Assembly: GCA_036872755.1 (NCBI GenBank) | Contig: JAVHNS010000013.1 | Location: forward strand, 558,001-622,000 | DNA from: Orbilia blumenaviensis | Taxonomy: Eukaryota; Ascomycota; Orbiliomycetes; Orbiliales; Orbiliaceae | Direction of reading: 5' to 3' | Length of the DNA: 64,000 nucleotides | Shown here: positions 46,463 to 58,000 of the stretch, piece by piece | How positions within the stretch are numbered: position 1 is the first letter of the stretch | How the letters are laid out: each line of letters begins with the position of its first letter | Translations under genes and position numbers: made by a program | The notes under the pieces: model-generated | Told to the model about the DNA's origin: nothing | Databases searched by the model: none | Seen by the model: only the letters and a program-made list of their open reading frames with translations

Positions 46463-46663
46463 CTAGTCATCTGACGGACCATTCACCTTTGGGCCGCCAC
46501 AGGAGGGGCAGCGAGCACCAGTTTCAACAACCCTCTCGCGGTCTTGGGTCTGAACCCCGAAGCATTGGTGGAACGGGTCGTTCCTAGCAAAATGGCAGTA
46601 CTTGACGATGCGGTTATAGAAGTGCCCGCAGGTAGGGAAGTGAAGCTTTTCGTATCTGCACAT
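46463..46663 (-). CDS. Small Cys/His-rich protein, function unknown (tentative)
   Basis: A 66-aa frame starting ATG TGC. It resembles the short fungal proteins that begin MC and contain spaced CGH and CxxC elements: MCRYEKLHFPTCGHFYNRIV, then KYCHFARNDPFHQC and a final CPSCGG. The seven Cys and several His could bind zinc, but no function is known. The ATG overlaps a possible TGCAG acceptor, so this might be the last exon of a longer gene; I found no convincing upstream exon. The call rests on cysteine spacing only. Confidence 0.45.
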   Translation of the reverse strand: MCRYEKLHFPTCGHFYNRIVKYCHFARNDPFHQCFGVQTQDRERVVETGARCPSCGGPKVNGPSDD

Positions 46664-47869
46664 TATGGAGGAGCTCTTTAGAAATGTTGTTTTCGAAATT
46701 TAGTATTTCCGAAGGATATGTTAAGATCTAGAGTTCAATATCTACGTTAGAGAGGTAACGATTGTCTCTTTCAGCAGTGGTTGGGCTTATTGCCACCGGA
46801 GAGAAAGGGAGGAGCTCCGGATCTAGAGTTATGATAATTAACTTACATGTCGTTCTTTCGCAGTTTAGGTGTATTTCGAAGCTCACAGTAGGTGGAGGTG
46901 ATGCGTCTATAACTACAAGAAGATTAACTTTGATCCCCCGGGACGGTTTCACAGCATATTTATATGTATGCAGGCTGGTGTGGTAAATTGATGAAGGGTT
47001 GAAAGGTATCACGATATCACTAACCTGCGATAATCGTGCGAATTTAAGGTATCTTTGCGGTTTGAAACGCGAGTTTACGTCCAAATAACTTGATAGCTTC
47101 GCAGACCCGAGTACAAGAATAACAGAATCAGATGACTTGCAATTGAATAGATTTCTAGCTTTGAGTATTAAATCGCGATGGTAGGACAGAGCAGCACTAG
47201 TCAATATATAGTCCGAAGATAGTGCCATCATAGCCCCATCATCCGCCAAATCATGGCTTGTCGAATCAATCCACCAAAGACAAGAAAGTCTAGATCTAAT
47301 CACGAAGGCCAATTTCGAATTCTCCTAGCTGATGTTCTGTCGGGGGAAAATGTGATAAAGCTCGAAACTTCTGTCACTTTTTTTTTTTTCATCTTTCCCG
47401 AACGTACGATCCCTCGATCTTGCAATTTGTTTAACCCGTATAACTAAGGACTGAGCGTGTATTCACGCCGATGGGTTCTGAAACACCAATAGCGGAATGG
47501 TAATTCATACGTTTACTTGCATGGAGTGGAAAAATTGAGGCGGGCGAACATGGGCTTTTGGGTGCAACCCCCACAGCAGTTGTGCACATACATATGTGCA
47601 TGTGAAATGGGGGCCGTATTTCGAGTATGGTGATAGATGGGCCGAAGGAGCTTGCAGTGCAGGCGGATGCAAGGTTGATGTGAGCCGGGCATATAGGGAA
47701 CACAAAGCCTAGAAGTATAGGAGTAGTGTTCACTGGATGTATGGTGACAAAGACTCTACTCTTGTTTCCAAAAGTACCTACCTATAGCTACCTATCGAAA
47801 AGTATTTTGGATCTATAAATGCCCTCGACACTGGACCGTTTTTACAGCTCATAGAGCTACCAGATATGC

Positions 47870-47890
47870 TCTTTTATATTATATAAAAGA
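47870..47890. repeat. Hairpin-forming inverted repeat
   Basis: Ten-base arms (TCTTTTATAT and ATATAAAAGA) separated by a single T. No gene boundary adjoins it, so a terminator role is unsupported. Confidence 0.5.
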
Positions 47891-48365
47891 TCAGACGAAA
47901 CGCCCTTACCCTGCGGAAAATTTACCCGTCTTAATTATTGCGAAAACAATTAGACTTTCGATTAGAAGGCTAGCGCTCACTGTTAAAAGCCCTGTGTGTG
48001 AAATTGGAGCTGTTCAACCCAGGGTCTGAGCAATACAGCTGCACAGGTCGACCCATTCTGCATGCCCCAGCATCTAGCCGCCATCTCAGGATACGTTTAT
48101 GGATAATCTAAGGGTTGGGACGGATACATACGTCGGTTATGGTTGTCGATCGATCGATACGAACTCGATTCTCCATGGGGGGTTTCTCTCGGGTATCCAT
48201 GGCCATATAGACCTGGTTATTCCAAAGAAACCCGTCTCATAAGCCAGCGTATGCCTGCATATGGATAGGCAGGCGCCGCAAAGTGTCCGGTAACCCAAAG
48301 GCGAATGACGAAGAAATAATAGTTTTGGCCAGTACACCCCTCATCAGGACGTAACTAAAGCTTGC

Positions 48366-48392
48366 AAAAAAAAAAAAAAAAAGGGGGGGGGG
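48366..48392 (+). repeat. Poly(A) joined to poly(G)
   Basis: About 17 A followed directly by about 10 G. Homopolymer junctions of this kind can also arise from assembly or sequencing errors. Confidence 0.5.
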
Positions 48393-49652
48393 TAGGTCCT
48401 GCAAGAATCTGTAAAATCGACTCATTAACATGGCCACTAATGTGGTATTCGAAGGTGTCGAGGCCTAAGATAGAGAAAATGCGACAATTACAGATTTACG
48501 AACCTGAGATTTTGCGAGCTTGAACGCGAACTTTCCTCAAAGTCGCCCAAGATGGTTTCATTCGCAAGCACGAAACTTTCCAGAGGCTCGAGATTGAGAA
48601 GGGCTACATGGTAGCAAGCTGGCCCGCGATACAGAAACAAAGCCCAGCGAATATCGATATGTCTCGAGATCATGAGGGAATCCCAGGGTCCTGCAGATGC
48701 ATGAAAGCCCAGCTATCCAAGAGAGTACATGATCACGGGAAGAGTTCCGGTTAACCCCTGTTAATAGGCTGGCCCACCGATACAAGATGTCCTTTACGCA
48801 AAAACTTCTATATTAGTCCCAACTCGGCAAATGGTACCCTACCTCGGGCCTCAATAGTGTAAACGAAAGCTTCACCGTACCGATTATCTTGAGGGACAGC
48901 GTGCTAAGATATATAGATACGAGGCTGGCGGGACAACAGATCGGTTCACGGATCCGGGGTGTAGCCATCTTACTCAACGGCACCAAGTCACAGATGCACT
49001 CACAGCCCGGCCTTACTTTTCTCCTTCCATTGCAATCTGTCTTTTTTACTTTTTTTTACGTTCGGGTGGGTAGCGTATCTCATATCGATGGGCTTGAATC
49101 GAGCATTCCAACATATAGTCAATGTACGCCAGTTCGTTTTTGCCCCGGCGAGTCTCCACGGAATCACCTGAACGTTCGTTAGGCAAGGCCCTTGCTTGAG
49201 GCTGCAGTGCCCCCAAGCAGGCATATTTGACGAACAAGATCAATAGGTGCGAGCGCAGCAATATTTTATCAAGAGTGTGATTTGAAGCTAGATTGGAGGG
49301 ACTTGGGACAGAGAGGTCACCTGGGGATGGGTCCAGGCCAAGGGATCCTCAAAGTGGTGATTATGGAAGATTCGATTCAACGGCGGTTCCTGATATACAT
49401 TTTACTAGTGCATATTCAAAGATAAGCTCGGAATTTCCTCCACTATTAAGGCTTCGGGCATTCGTGAAGTTGTGGGAGGTATATAAAAGGAAGACAGATA
49501 GAGGTCGACCAGCAATGTACAAACGGCAGAAAAAACGCCTTGCCCGGAAATGTATGGATTCGCCTGCTCCCCAGATAATAAGAGGGTAGAGCAACGATGA
49601 GATAGACTGCGAGGAAAAGGACGTGAAGCAAGGAAAGTAAACGTGGATTGGA

Positions 49653-50033
49653 TTACGATCCAGGGTTGGGGTTCATCTGTATGAAAGAGTTAGAAATATG
49701 AGAATCTCCGGCAAAATCAAGGGTCGGAATATTCGAACCTTTCTCTTTCCTCCAGTGAGGGTGACGTTAACGAAACGTCTAGTGTAGAGTATTCTCTTCT
49801 TTGCACGTCCCTTAGGAGACTTCTTCTTTTCTTGCTTCTCGACCTGCAGTCCAAACCATCACCAGTCAGCCAGATCCAGTTTGATCCACAGCCAGATATT
49901 TCCCCGATAATAAACGTGAAATCGCAGTCGCAACCTCCTTCCTCCCCTAGCCATATCGTGATCGTGATCGTACCTTTGGAGTCTGAGACTTGACTTTACC
50001 CGCACGGGCGAGGGAACCGTGGACTTTTCCCAT
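49653..50033 (-). CDS. 40S ribosomal protein S30 (eS30)
   Basis: Three short exons in transcription order, 50033-49974, 49843-49739 and 49676-49653, give 62 aa. eS30 is a small basic protein of the 40S ribosomal subunit near the decoding region. The protein starts [20 protein letters not shown] (exon 1), continues [20 protein letters not shown] and [15 protein letters not shown] (exon 2), and ends MNPNPGS (exon 3), matching the near-invariant family sequence over its whole length. The introns are 130 and 62 nt; the second has a GTTCGA donor and CTAAC branch point. As in other fungi there is no N-terminal ubiquitin-like fusion. Upstream lie two CACGTG sites around an AGCCCTAA motif. No exon is longer than 105 nt, so the gene is invisible to simple frame searches. 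Identity is effectively certain. Confidence 0.97.
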
Positions 50034-50253
50034 ATTGACGGTGTAGCGTAAGAGGCCTTTGTCGGTGTAGAGCTCGAGGCTGGTATTCGAGGTAAGAGTT
50101 CGAGGTTGCGAAGCTTTCGTTCGTGATTTCAGTAGGCAAGAAGGGAGGTTGTCGATGGAAATATGTCGATGGGGTTCGCTAGGATGACTCCTCTGAAAAC
50201 TCCCGCCACCAATCCGTCAATAGGCTCTGACTCAAATTGGAGAGTTTGATATT

Positions 50254-50259
50254 CACGTG
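50254..50259. promoter_or_regulatory. CACGTG (Cbf1-type) site in the RPS30 promoter
   Basis: CACGTGA, about 220 bp upstream of the RPS30 ATG. It is one of two such sites flanking a Tbf1-like motif. Confidence 0.5.
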
Positions 50260-50271
50260 ACTTGGGTTTAG

Positions 50272-50279
50272 AGCCCTAA
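50272..50279 (+). promoter_or_regulatory. Tbf1-like site (AGCCCTAA) in the RPS30 promoter
   Basis: An exact match to the ARCCCTAA motif known for Tbf1, which drives ribosomal protein genes in Candida and probably in filamentous ascomycetes. It lies about 240 bp upstream of the ATG, between two CACGTG sites. Confidence 0.5.
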
Positions 50280-50297
50280 GCCGCTGTGATTATCTAA

Positions 50298-50303
50298 CAC
50301 GTG
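50298..50303. promoter_or_regulatory. Second CACGTG site in the RPS30 promoter
   Basis: CACGTGATCACG, about 265 bp upstream of the ATG; together with 50254 and 50272 it makes a compact three-site cluster. Confidence 0.5.
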
Positions 50304-52033
50304 ATCACGAACATGTTTTTCTGTCAGGATAATGCAAGAATGTGTTGTTATTCGCAAACAATCAACTCGGCCAACACCTCGGCAACCCGTGACTGTACGA
50401 CATTGTGCTACAGACCGGATAAAGGGATGATGATTTCCGACCATTCAGACGCTTCTCCAACTTGCGGCAACACTTCACTCACCAACTTCCAGGTTTTTGG
50501 CCAAGTTCTATCGATGAGTTTACAGGGAGGGAAGACGATCTCCGACTGATGGGAAATGGTATGGGATTCCCGGGATTTCCATTTAATCGCCAGACATCTC
50601 ATGATGGACTTTCCCTGGACATCTCGTCCGCAATGCACCGCGCTGCGACTCGAGGGCTTTCTCCTGCTTAACAGCGGGAATTGGCGATGCTAACAAACAG
50701 TATCCATAGACCTCAAGCGGTTTCCCGTGGCTCGAGCCTGAACTGAGCAATGAAAGAGCGTCCGGGAAGCCCAAGGAATACCTAAGAGTTAAGGATACGC
50801 CTGCCTCACGCGTATATCGTCCAGACAAGATCGTCGAAGTGTGAATGAATAAGTATGCCTGCATTCTGTTCTGCATCCGCAAGATTGATTTGGCTGTGCT
50901 AATTAAAAGATTTGGTCTCCATCAGAGTGCAATTTAATGGCAGACTTAGAATGTGGGCCTATGCTACACGTGCGAGACTGCGAAGAACATCCAGTTGCAC
51001 CGCTGTGAGCTTCATACGTATGTCAGTCATATCAAGGCCATAAGGCGAACAGTAGGGAACCACGGCATGCGCACCACAGTGCAGGAGAAGGAAACAAGTA
51101 CAAGAATCCAGTCCAGGAGCTTCACCTGGCCAGCTGCCCTCTTTGGCAAGGGAAGTTGGATTTTGCATGGCACAGGTGGTCTGGATTTGGCGGCAACTTA
51201 ATTTGGTTGAGTACTCGAAAGCATGTACAGACCAAGAACTCAGGATACCGTGGTCAGTCACAGCACAGGGCCAACGGACCTAGATATGCCACCACCCTGG
51301 ATACCATCTTCGAGTCCAAAGTGTCCGAATCAGCATGTTTCTGTGCCGCAGCCTGCCGCATCAAACACCCAAGGCTGCTGATCTGCAGGTCTACAACACA
51401 TGTTTGTCCCTGTGGTCGTCTACATCGGATATACGTGCTACGGTACCAGAGCTGAGAAATCAGAGCCTTGCATCACAAGGACCATCGGATGCGGTTGCTC
51501 ACTGCGAGGGCTGAGTGCTATTGCCTCTCTGTCTAATGTTATTTGGCCGGACCTCTAGCCCGCCAATCATGTCGGGATGCCCGCCCTCAGCTCCAAATTT
51601 GCTCTTCCCCTAAGGCACGGACCCAGAATAACCGCAAAGGGGAAGGAAAGCTTGGACAAGATGTGGTGCAAGCCCGTGCTCACACAAGCGCTGCTGCGAG
51701 GGGTGGAAGGTGTGGGTTGTGGAAGCTTTGAATAAGGAACCTCGAGGTACAGTTTAGAAAGCGGCAAAACATGGAGCCACACGTTATCCCGCCTGGTCAA
51801 GATCACCGCCGCACAAGACCAGAACGAGCATCGAGCCTACGCCAAACCATTTTATTTACTCCCTAGCCTCGTCATTGGACTTGCCACCAGACCGACAGAA
51901 AAGCCAGCGCCTTCAAGTTCGGATTTAGACGGCTGCTATTGGAACAATTCCGGCATCATAAAGGAGTAGCTCCATCGAACGGTCGTGTCGTGTCGCCACG
52001 GAGCCGCCACGAGCGAACTTAAACATTCCGCCT

Positions 52034-52037
<4 letters not shown>

Positions 52038-52071
<34 letters not shown>
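52038..52071 (+). repeat. Poly(A) tract of 34
   Basis: The longest homopolymer seen in the window, located upstream of a Zn2Cys6 gene. It could be a nucleosome-excluding promoter tract or simple slippage product. Confidence 0.6.
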
Positions 52072-52074
<3 letters not shown>

Positions 52075-52320
52075 TCGGCGGGCTTTCCAGCAATCGAGTT
52101 CAAGGCCAACAAACCTCTTTGTTCTTTGTACAGATGACCGGCTCGAAAACCGAATGCTGAGTGGCACTATACCGCTCCATTTCACCGCATAATTTATCGG
52201 ACCGGCTGAAATCCTAATATATCCCCCAAACAAAACCATAACCTTCGACAAAACGACCAAATACGGCACTATATAGAAAGGTTGGAAGGGTGCGCAGCCC
52301 TCAGATGGGAGGGAGGATTA

Positions 52321-55073
52321 ATGGACAGTAGCAATAGTCTAGAGGCGGTGCCCGAGAATGATCTCGTGGTGATACCCCGCCCACAAAATCCCCAAGGACA
52401 AAACAACAAGCGGGCATTTCAGAAAAGGCGTCGGAGTAGAGCATGCGACGCCTGTAGGCTTCGAAAAACGAAGGTTAGTAGACGGCAATGGGTTCATCCC
52501 CCCAGTCTTCGCGCGAGAGTTAATCTCTTGGGTGTGTAGTGTGACGCTCCCCCCGAAGGAACCTGTTCTTCCTGCGCGTCTGCCTCGCTGCTCTGCAAGT
52601 TCTCGGATCCTGAGAGCGAAAAAAAGAAAATCGGGCCAGCCAGGTAAGACTTCAGCAGCCATTACAACTGCTCGGCTCATAGAACTTTGACTTCCTAAAC
52701 ATCTACTCTTTAGGCGCCTTCGAATGCTAGAAACAACAGTCCAGGAGCTGAATGAGAAGCTGAAGATTGCGGAGGCGAAGCTCCAATCCGGAGAACACAG
52801 CAGTATCGACATTAACAACGCCGAAATTCAATCATCATCATCTGAAATACACATATCTGCAACGAACCGACGGGCCGATAGCCCCTCTAACTCTAACTCT
52901 ACGGTTGCTGGTAACTCTCCAAGAGATCGCTCCCCTCGACTTTCCATTTCGCAACCTGTGAGAAGAGTTTCTTACGATACCAGTACCAATGAAGATCTTT
53001 TTGTTGGCACAACCTCCGGTTTGGGATTCCTGGCATCGATCCAAGAATATGTGGAGAGGCTGGGCTACGACACGACATCGCTTCTCGATACCTGGAAGAG
53101 CACTGAAGCTAAAGCCTTTCCGACAAATATTCCAGTTTACAATGATGGCTCGCAGACGCGGGATCTTCGTACTTTGTTACCGCCAAAGCCTGCTGGGAAT
53201 AAATTACTCAACATCTTTCATCACACGACTGCAAGGTATTTACTTCCCCGGTGGAAGGCCCAAATCTCCAACCATCCTGACGTATCTGCAGAGTCGCCCC
53301 AATATTTTATTGGCCTTTAATATTGAATAAATTCGAGCGTGCTTACGAGGCTCCCATATACCCAAACGACCAACCCACTGTTACCGGGGTATTTTGCGTC
53401 CTAATGATAATATACGCCTATGCTAGCTTGTGCTCCGATGATTTAGATGTCTTCGAGGCACCTGTCTATAATTCCAGGCAAGTCCTACATTAAAAAGAAA
53501 AATCCCTTAAGGTATTACTAACCATCTTCGTAGCCGGCGGGGTTGGCATTTTTTTGAATGTGCAAAAAAGTTTCACGATCTAAACCAGCCAATGTACTCC
53601 ATAGCTGACGCTGAAGGTATGCCGACATAGCTGCCCTTGTTTAGGGATACCACTAACGATGGGTGGATTAGTGCTAATGGTAATGGGGATGTATCTTGAT
53701 CTTTCTGCTTTACCATCACCTGCGTGGATGACAATAGGATCGCTTGCGAGAGTTTGTCAGGACCTTGGCCTTCACCGCAAGCCAGCTGAGGGTAAATTTA
53801 CGCCTCCAGAATACGAACATCGCTCCCGCATGTTTTGGTGCACCTTCCTACTTGACAGGAAACTTGCATTACAATTCGGTAGACCGCCCACGCTAGACGA
53901 AGAGGAGATCGACATGGATGAACCAGGAAGAAACGATACTAGCGATTTAATGCATTTAGCATTTGACGCAGCACCCGTGGGGGCAAATACATTCGTCGGC
54001 AGCGCTCTCTTTCAACAAATGATCTCGAACGCGAGGTATATCGACCCTATCCTGCGGCTAAACGCCGAACCAGGAAACGAGCAGCAGATAGAATACCGCA
54101 TCTACGAAATCGAACAGAAACTGGACGCTATTGAAAGAAACTTTCCGGAGGGTATTTTCGACTGGGAGAACTGCAATCCACTAGACCCAGTGCTCGTAAA
54201 ACGTAGGCTGGCCCCACTACCACTCCAGCCCACCTGGCTGTGTGCGTTCTAACCTATTTTATAAACTTAGACGCTGTGTTGGCTATGGCAACCCGGCTTT
54301 CTATGTACCGATATTTTACGGATGCTTCACTCGATCATAAACTACGAACCCGCTGTTTCATACGATCAGTTGAAGTTGGGAAATCCACGGTGCATTTACT
54401 CAACCGAATGATGAAATATCCCGAATGGGAGCGAGGATTCCGACTCTACCAAAGCGAGTTATGTTACCAGCATACCTTCAAAGTATCCATTATAATTCTC
54501 CTAGCTTCAACCATCTTTACAAAACCATTCCAGGTAGCTACCAGCGGTGAGCTAAACACCTGCCTGAAAGCACTACAAGCCGCTGCACCATCACGGCCGA
54601 CGGTTGCACAAAGCCTCCACCTATTCGACGAAGTGGCCAAAATTCTAAAAAACAAACACCGGGAATCAGGCTATCCTAACCACATGGATGCGCCGCCTTC
54701 CGGAATGTCCTACAATAATCTTGAATACGATACATCCTCCACCTCATTTAATGTTTCTGTCAGCCCTACTAGCCTTACTTCAAGTGCCTCTGGTCCTTCC
54801 ATCCCAGCAAACACCCTTTCTGCGGACCACAAATCACTATACGTTCCTCCAATAGTTCCTTCAAACGACCTTAGAGTCGACCCCCAAATCGTTCCAAAGT
54901 TCTGGCCAAACTATGAATCCTATGGACGTGCAGGATTAGGTTTTAGCACTTTGAAGCTACCTTCCCCATCAGAAAATACTAACTGGATGAATCATATCGA
55001 CCCTTCGTACTGGACTTTGATGGAGAACGTCCTGAGTCACGAAGCAAATATTCACGAACAAAAACGACAATAA
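52321..55073 (+). CDS. Zn2Cys6 transcription factor with seven exons including a GC-AG intron
   Basis: Exons 52321-52473, 52540-52643, 52714-53235, 53292-53477, 53534-53616, 53672-54202 and 54271-55073 give 793 aa. The zinc cluster is residues 42-70 (CDACRLRKTK, then CDAPPEGTCSSCASASLLC), again split by an intron before the third Cys. A coiled coil follows (RRLRMLETTVQELNEKLKI). The fungal-specific TF domain includes NKLLNIFHHTTARVAPIFYW, FCVLMIIYAYASL, the core motif WMTIGSLARVCQDLGLHR, and RSRMFWCTFLLDRKLALQFGRPP. The intron 53478-53533 has a GC donor (CAG|GCAAGT) with a clear TACTAAC branch and CGTAG acceptor; no GT donor nearby fits the phase. For intron 53617-53671 I chose the acceptor that follows CACTAAC. 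The start is the first ATG (TTG-initiated extension ignored). The C-terminus is Ser/Pro-rich. Targets unknown. Confidence 0.87.
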
Positions 55074-58000
55074 CATCCTATTCCCTCATCCCGGGGTACC
55101 GTCTAACAGTTATCATTTTTATTTTATTTTTCTTTGATGGGGTGTCAACATTTATTGGTTGCAAAGTTGACCATCTCCCAGGTCTTTGGTTTTGTCCTTC
55201 GGCGCTTTGGTGTGCAAGTATCGCTATTGTCCTCTTCTGGAAAGCGTATTCGAGACGGCTTGCATCTCATCATCATCATCATTATTATTCTTCCGTTTCA
55301 TGACAGGCGTAATGTGTCTACAAATGATATTTGGTTCACATACTTTTTTTCCTTCACTTCCCTTACAGCCAACGCGAGGCAACTGTGCTACTGCTCTTGG
55401 GGTGCATAATGGCTTCGGGATGCTGTACACCTTTCCTAAATTTTGTATCTTTCTCATACCGCACGGTGGTAGAAGAATCAAAGGAAAAGGCTTCGCCATC
55501 CCCGAAAGAGCTTTCCAATAGTACCAGTTTTTGTAAGGATGGCACGGCGACTAGAGGGTGTGAGGCCTATAACAGAACTAACACGCGCACGAGGAACGCC
55601 AGTGTTCTTTCCCCTTTATTTGGGGGCCTAGGAGTATTTAATTTTCAATAATATCCATTAAAACAAGCTATTCATACACAATAGCTATAAAAGTTGATCC
55701 TGGCTTCCTGAACGCTTGGCCTCACGTCTCGAAACTGATATTTCCCGTTGTGTAGTAGATAATTGACGCGCAGTAGAGTCTTGTATTGTCTTGAGCTCTC
55801 CACCCTTATGAAATAGTCGGCTTTAAAATGAGATAATAGGGGAATGGCGGGCCCGGAAGAAATTCTCATAGAACCTAAGTACAGCCTTTGTATTAGCTAC
55901 GCTACTCGGCTCTATATGTCATTGCAGTTGCACGAGCCATATGAAACCGAAGGCCTCGAAGGTCCAACGCGACGTCGATGTCTCCACAATCCGGCTGCCG
56001 TGCCTTCAAACGCGCAAGATCTGCACCGGTACCTACCCGACAAAATGGAGGCCCACAATGCCCCGCTGCCGAGCCCGGGACGCTTTTCCAGCCAATCCTT
56101 TCAAGATCCTAGAAGAGAAGAAACAAGAAGAAGTCTAGCGGAAAGGTGGGTGTAACATCGACCGACCACCCGGGCGCACATGTACTCTCACTAACTCTAC
56201 AGGCGGAGACTTGGTTTGCAGATATACTACCTCCCGACCACAGATATAGCAACAAATACTAAAACAAAGAAGGCTCTACCATTGTCCCCGTGTGACTCCG
56301 TCATCGTTGGGAGGATCGAGGGACTTTTAACCTGGGCGAATCTGTGCAAGTATGTCATCCTAAACATATTTTATCTTCCGTCTGGGCCAAGGGATATATT
56401 GGATACGAAGATCCATGCAATAGCGGGGTTCTGAAGGCTAGTCGATCTGGAACCGAATACAACATTTGCAACAGGCAACACGTCACGAAATTCGGAAAAG
56501 ACACAACGAACTGCTAATACAAAGAGTTATTTTGCCCCGTAAGGGACGACTTTATTATTGGTTCCCAAGAGTTAATAAATCAGGGTTGGTGCTGGTTTTC
56601 TGTTTACAAAACACCTGCAATAACGTTGCTGCTAGCGTACAATCGACCGTCGTGCTTAAATTTGGTCTTCCCTGTTTTAACATGGGGCCGCGGGACTGTA
56701 TCATGCTGTTGGATGATAGAGTAAATTGTTAACGATAGAAAGGCATGAAAACATCCCGCGATAGGTTATCCCCATCTATATTCAATAAAACAAAAATATA
56801 TAAATGGTTTCCAGTGTCCGCGCGGTCTACGAGGCTAGTGAGACCGGTTCCAATATTAATGTATTGTCACGCTTAAGTGCTTGGGCTGAGAAAACGAGTT
56901 AATCTATAAAGTTCTATAGCCTCTAGAACCCCCAATGGAATACATTTCTCTTCGGTCAAATAACTGTGAGTTTTTTCGGGGGCTATTGGCCAAAGAAGAG
57001 AGAGGAAAGCTTAAGGTCCAGCAGTATGTACAAGCCGTCAACGGCCAGCACTAAGCAATAGATTCTGACTATCAGCCAAAGCAAAACTGTCCCATAATCC
57101 CATATTGCAGACACGGCGAATCATCGGTTGTTTACGTCTAGGTTCGAAGGTACGACGAGCCGTCCAGAATCCTTTATGGGCAAAAACCAAATCTAGCTAA
57201 CTCCGATTAAGGTGTTGTCTTGAACGTTTCCCCACGTGTATCTGAAACTGGTTCCATTCATGATCACCAGAAACGGTTACGATCAAAACCCAAGAGACCG
57301 GAACTTGGGAAGGTCTCTCAACGTTTCTGAGGCCGAGACCGGTCCATAAGATTGGACACAAACGCATGGGGACGGTGGAAACCCTCAACACTATATATAG
57401 TACGAGTATATTGAACACTTTAATTATATGCCAGACCAGCTTGAGATTATTTCTTCACAAAAGCGGGAGCTAGAAAAATTAACTTTAATTATCAGGTAAA
57501 AGTCCTGCAGCCCTCGGGAAACAACCCCCCCCCCCCAGCCGCCAGAGTTCGTAGGTCCGAGTAAATCTGAAACCTCAGGCTGGGGAATCAAAATTGCATT
57601 CCACCAATTCGGATCTCATCTAGGCTGTCGTGATCTCGAATATAAGTTTTTGCAAAGAAACCCTGGTGCTTTTCTGTTGAAATCACGGTAAAACCTGGCC
57701 GTTTGTAGATTAGCAGTTAGCAGCTAGTTAGGGTACATTGCGCTAAAGCATCAGAAGCAGAGTTCTACTTGAACAAGTGAGATTGCTAGACGCAAGACTC
57801 AGACAGGAAAAAATAAATAAAAATCACTCTGAAATTAGGCTCGGGGGGAGTATTACAATAATTGATCTCACTTGATATTTGTGATCGTGGAGAAACCAGC
57901 AACATTCCAAATATTAAGAGCAATTATTAAAGCGCAAACTGTAGTAAGCTGACCTCATATCGGGATAATGGCGAATCAATATTTGTAGCAAGTAAATGTA

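Larger units (their letters stand above)
46664..49652. other. Gene-poor region left of RPS30
   Basis: About 3 kb without a supported gene. A 194-codon minus-strand frame at 47312-46728 starts without an ATG and has no domain. A 21-bp near-perfect palindrome lies at 47870-47890 and a homopolymer A/G junction at 48366-48392. A 98-codon frame at 49293-49589 overlaps the RPS30 3' flank and is not called. Confidence 0.45.
50034..52320. other. Divergent intergenic region between RPS30 and a Zn2Cys6 gene
   Basis: The left part contains the RPS30 promoter elements. The middle (50340-51800) is fairly GC-balanced and has frames of 60-100 codons on both strands, none with a recognisable domain. An A(34) tract lies at 52038-52071, some 250 bp before the Zn2Cys6 start. 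Confidence 0.5.

Noticed and set aside
46728..47312. 194-codon minus-strand open frame
   Set aside because: It begins without an ATG, shows no domain or motif, and has no splice-supported extension; probably chance in AT-rich DNA.
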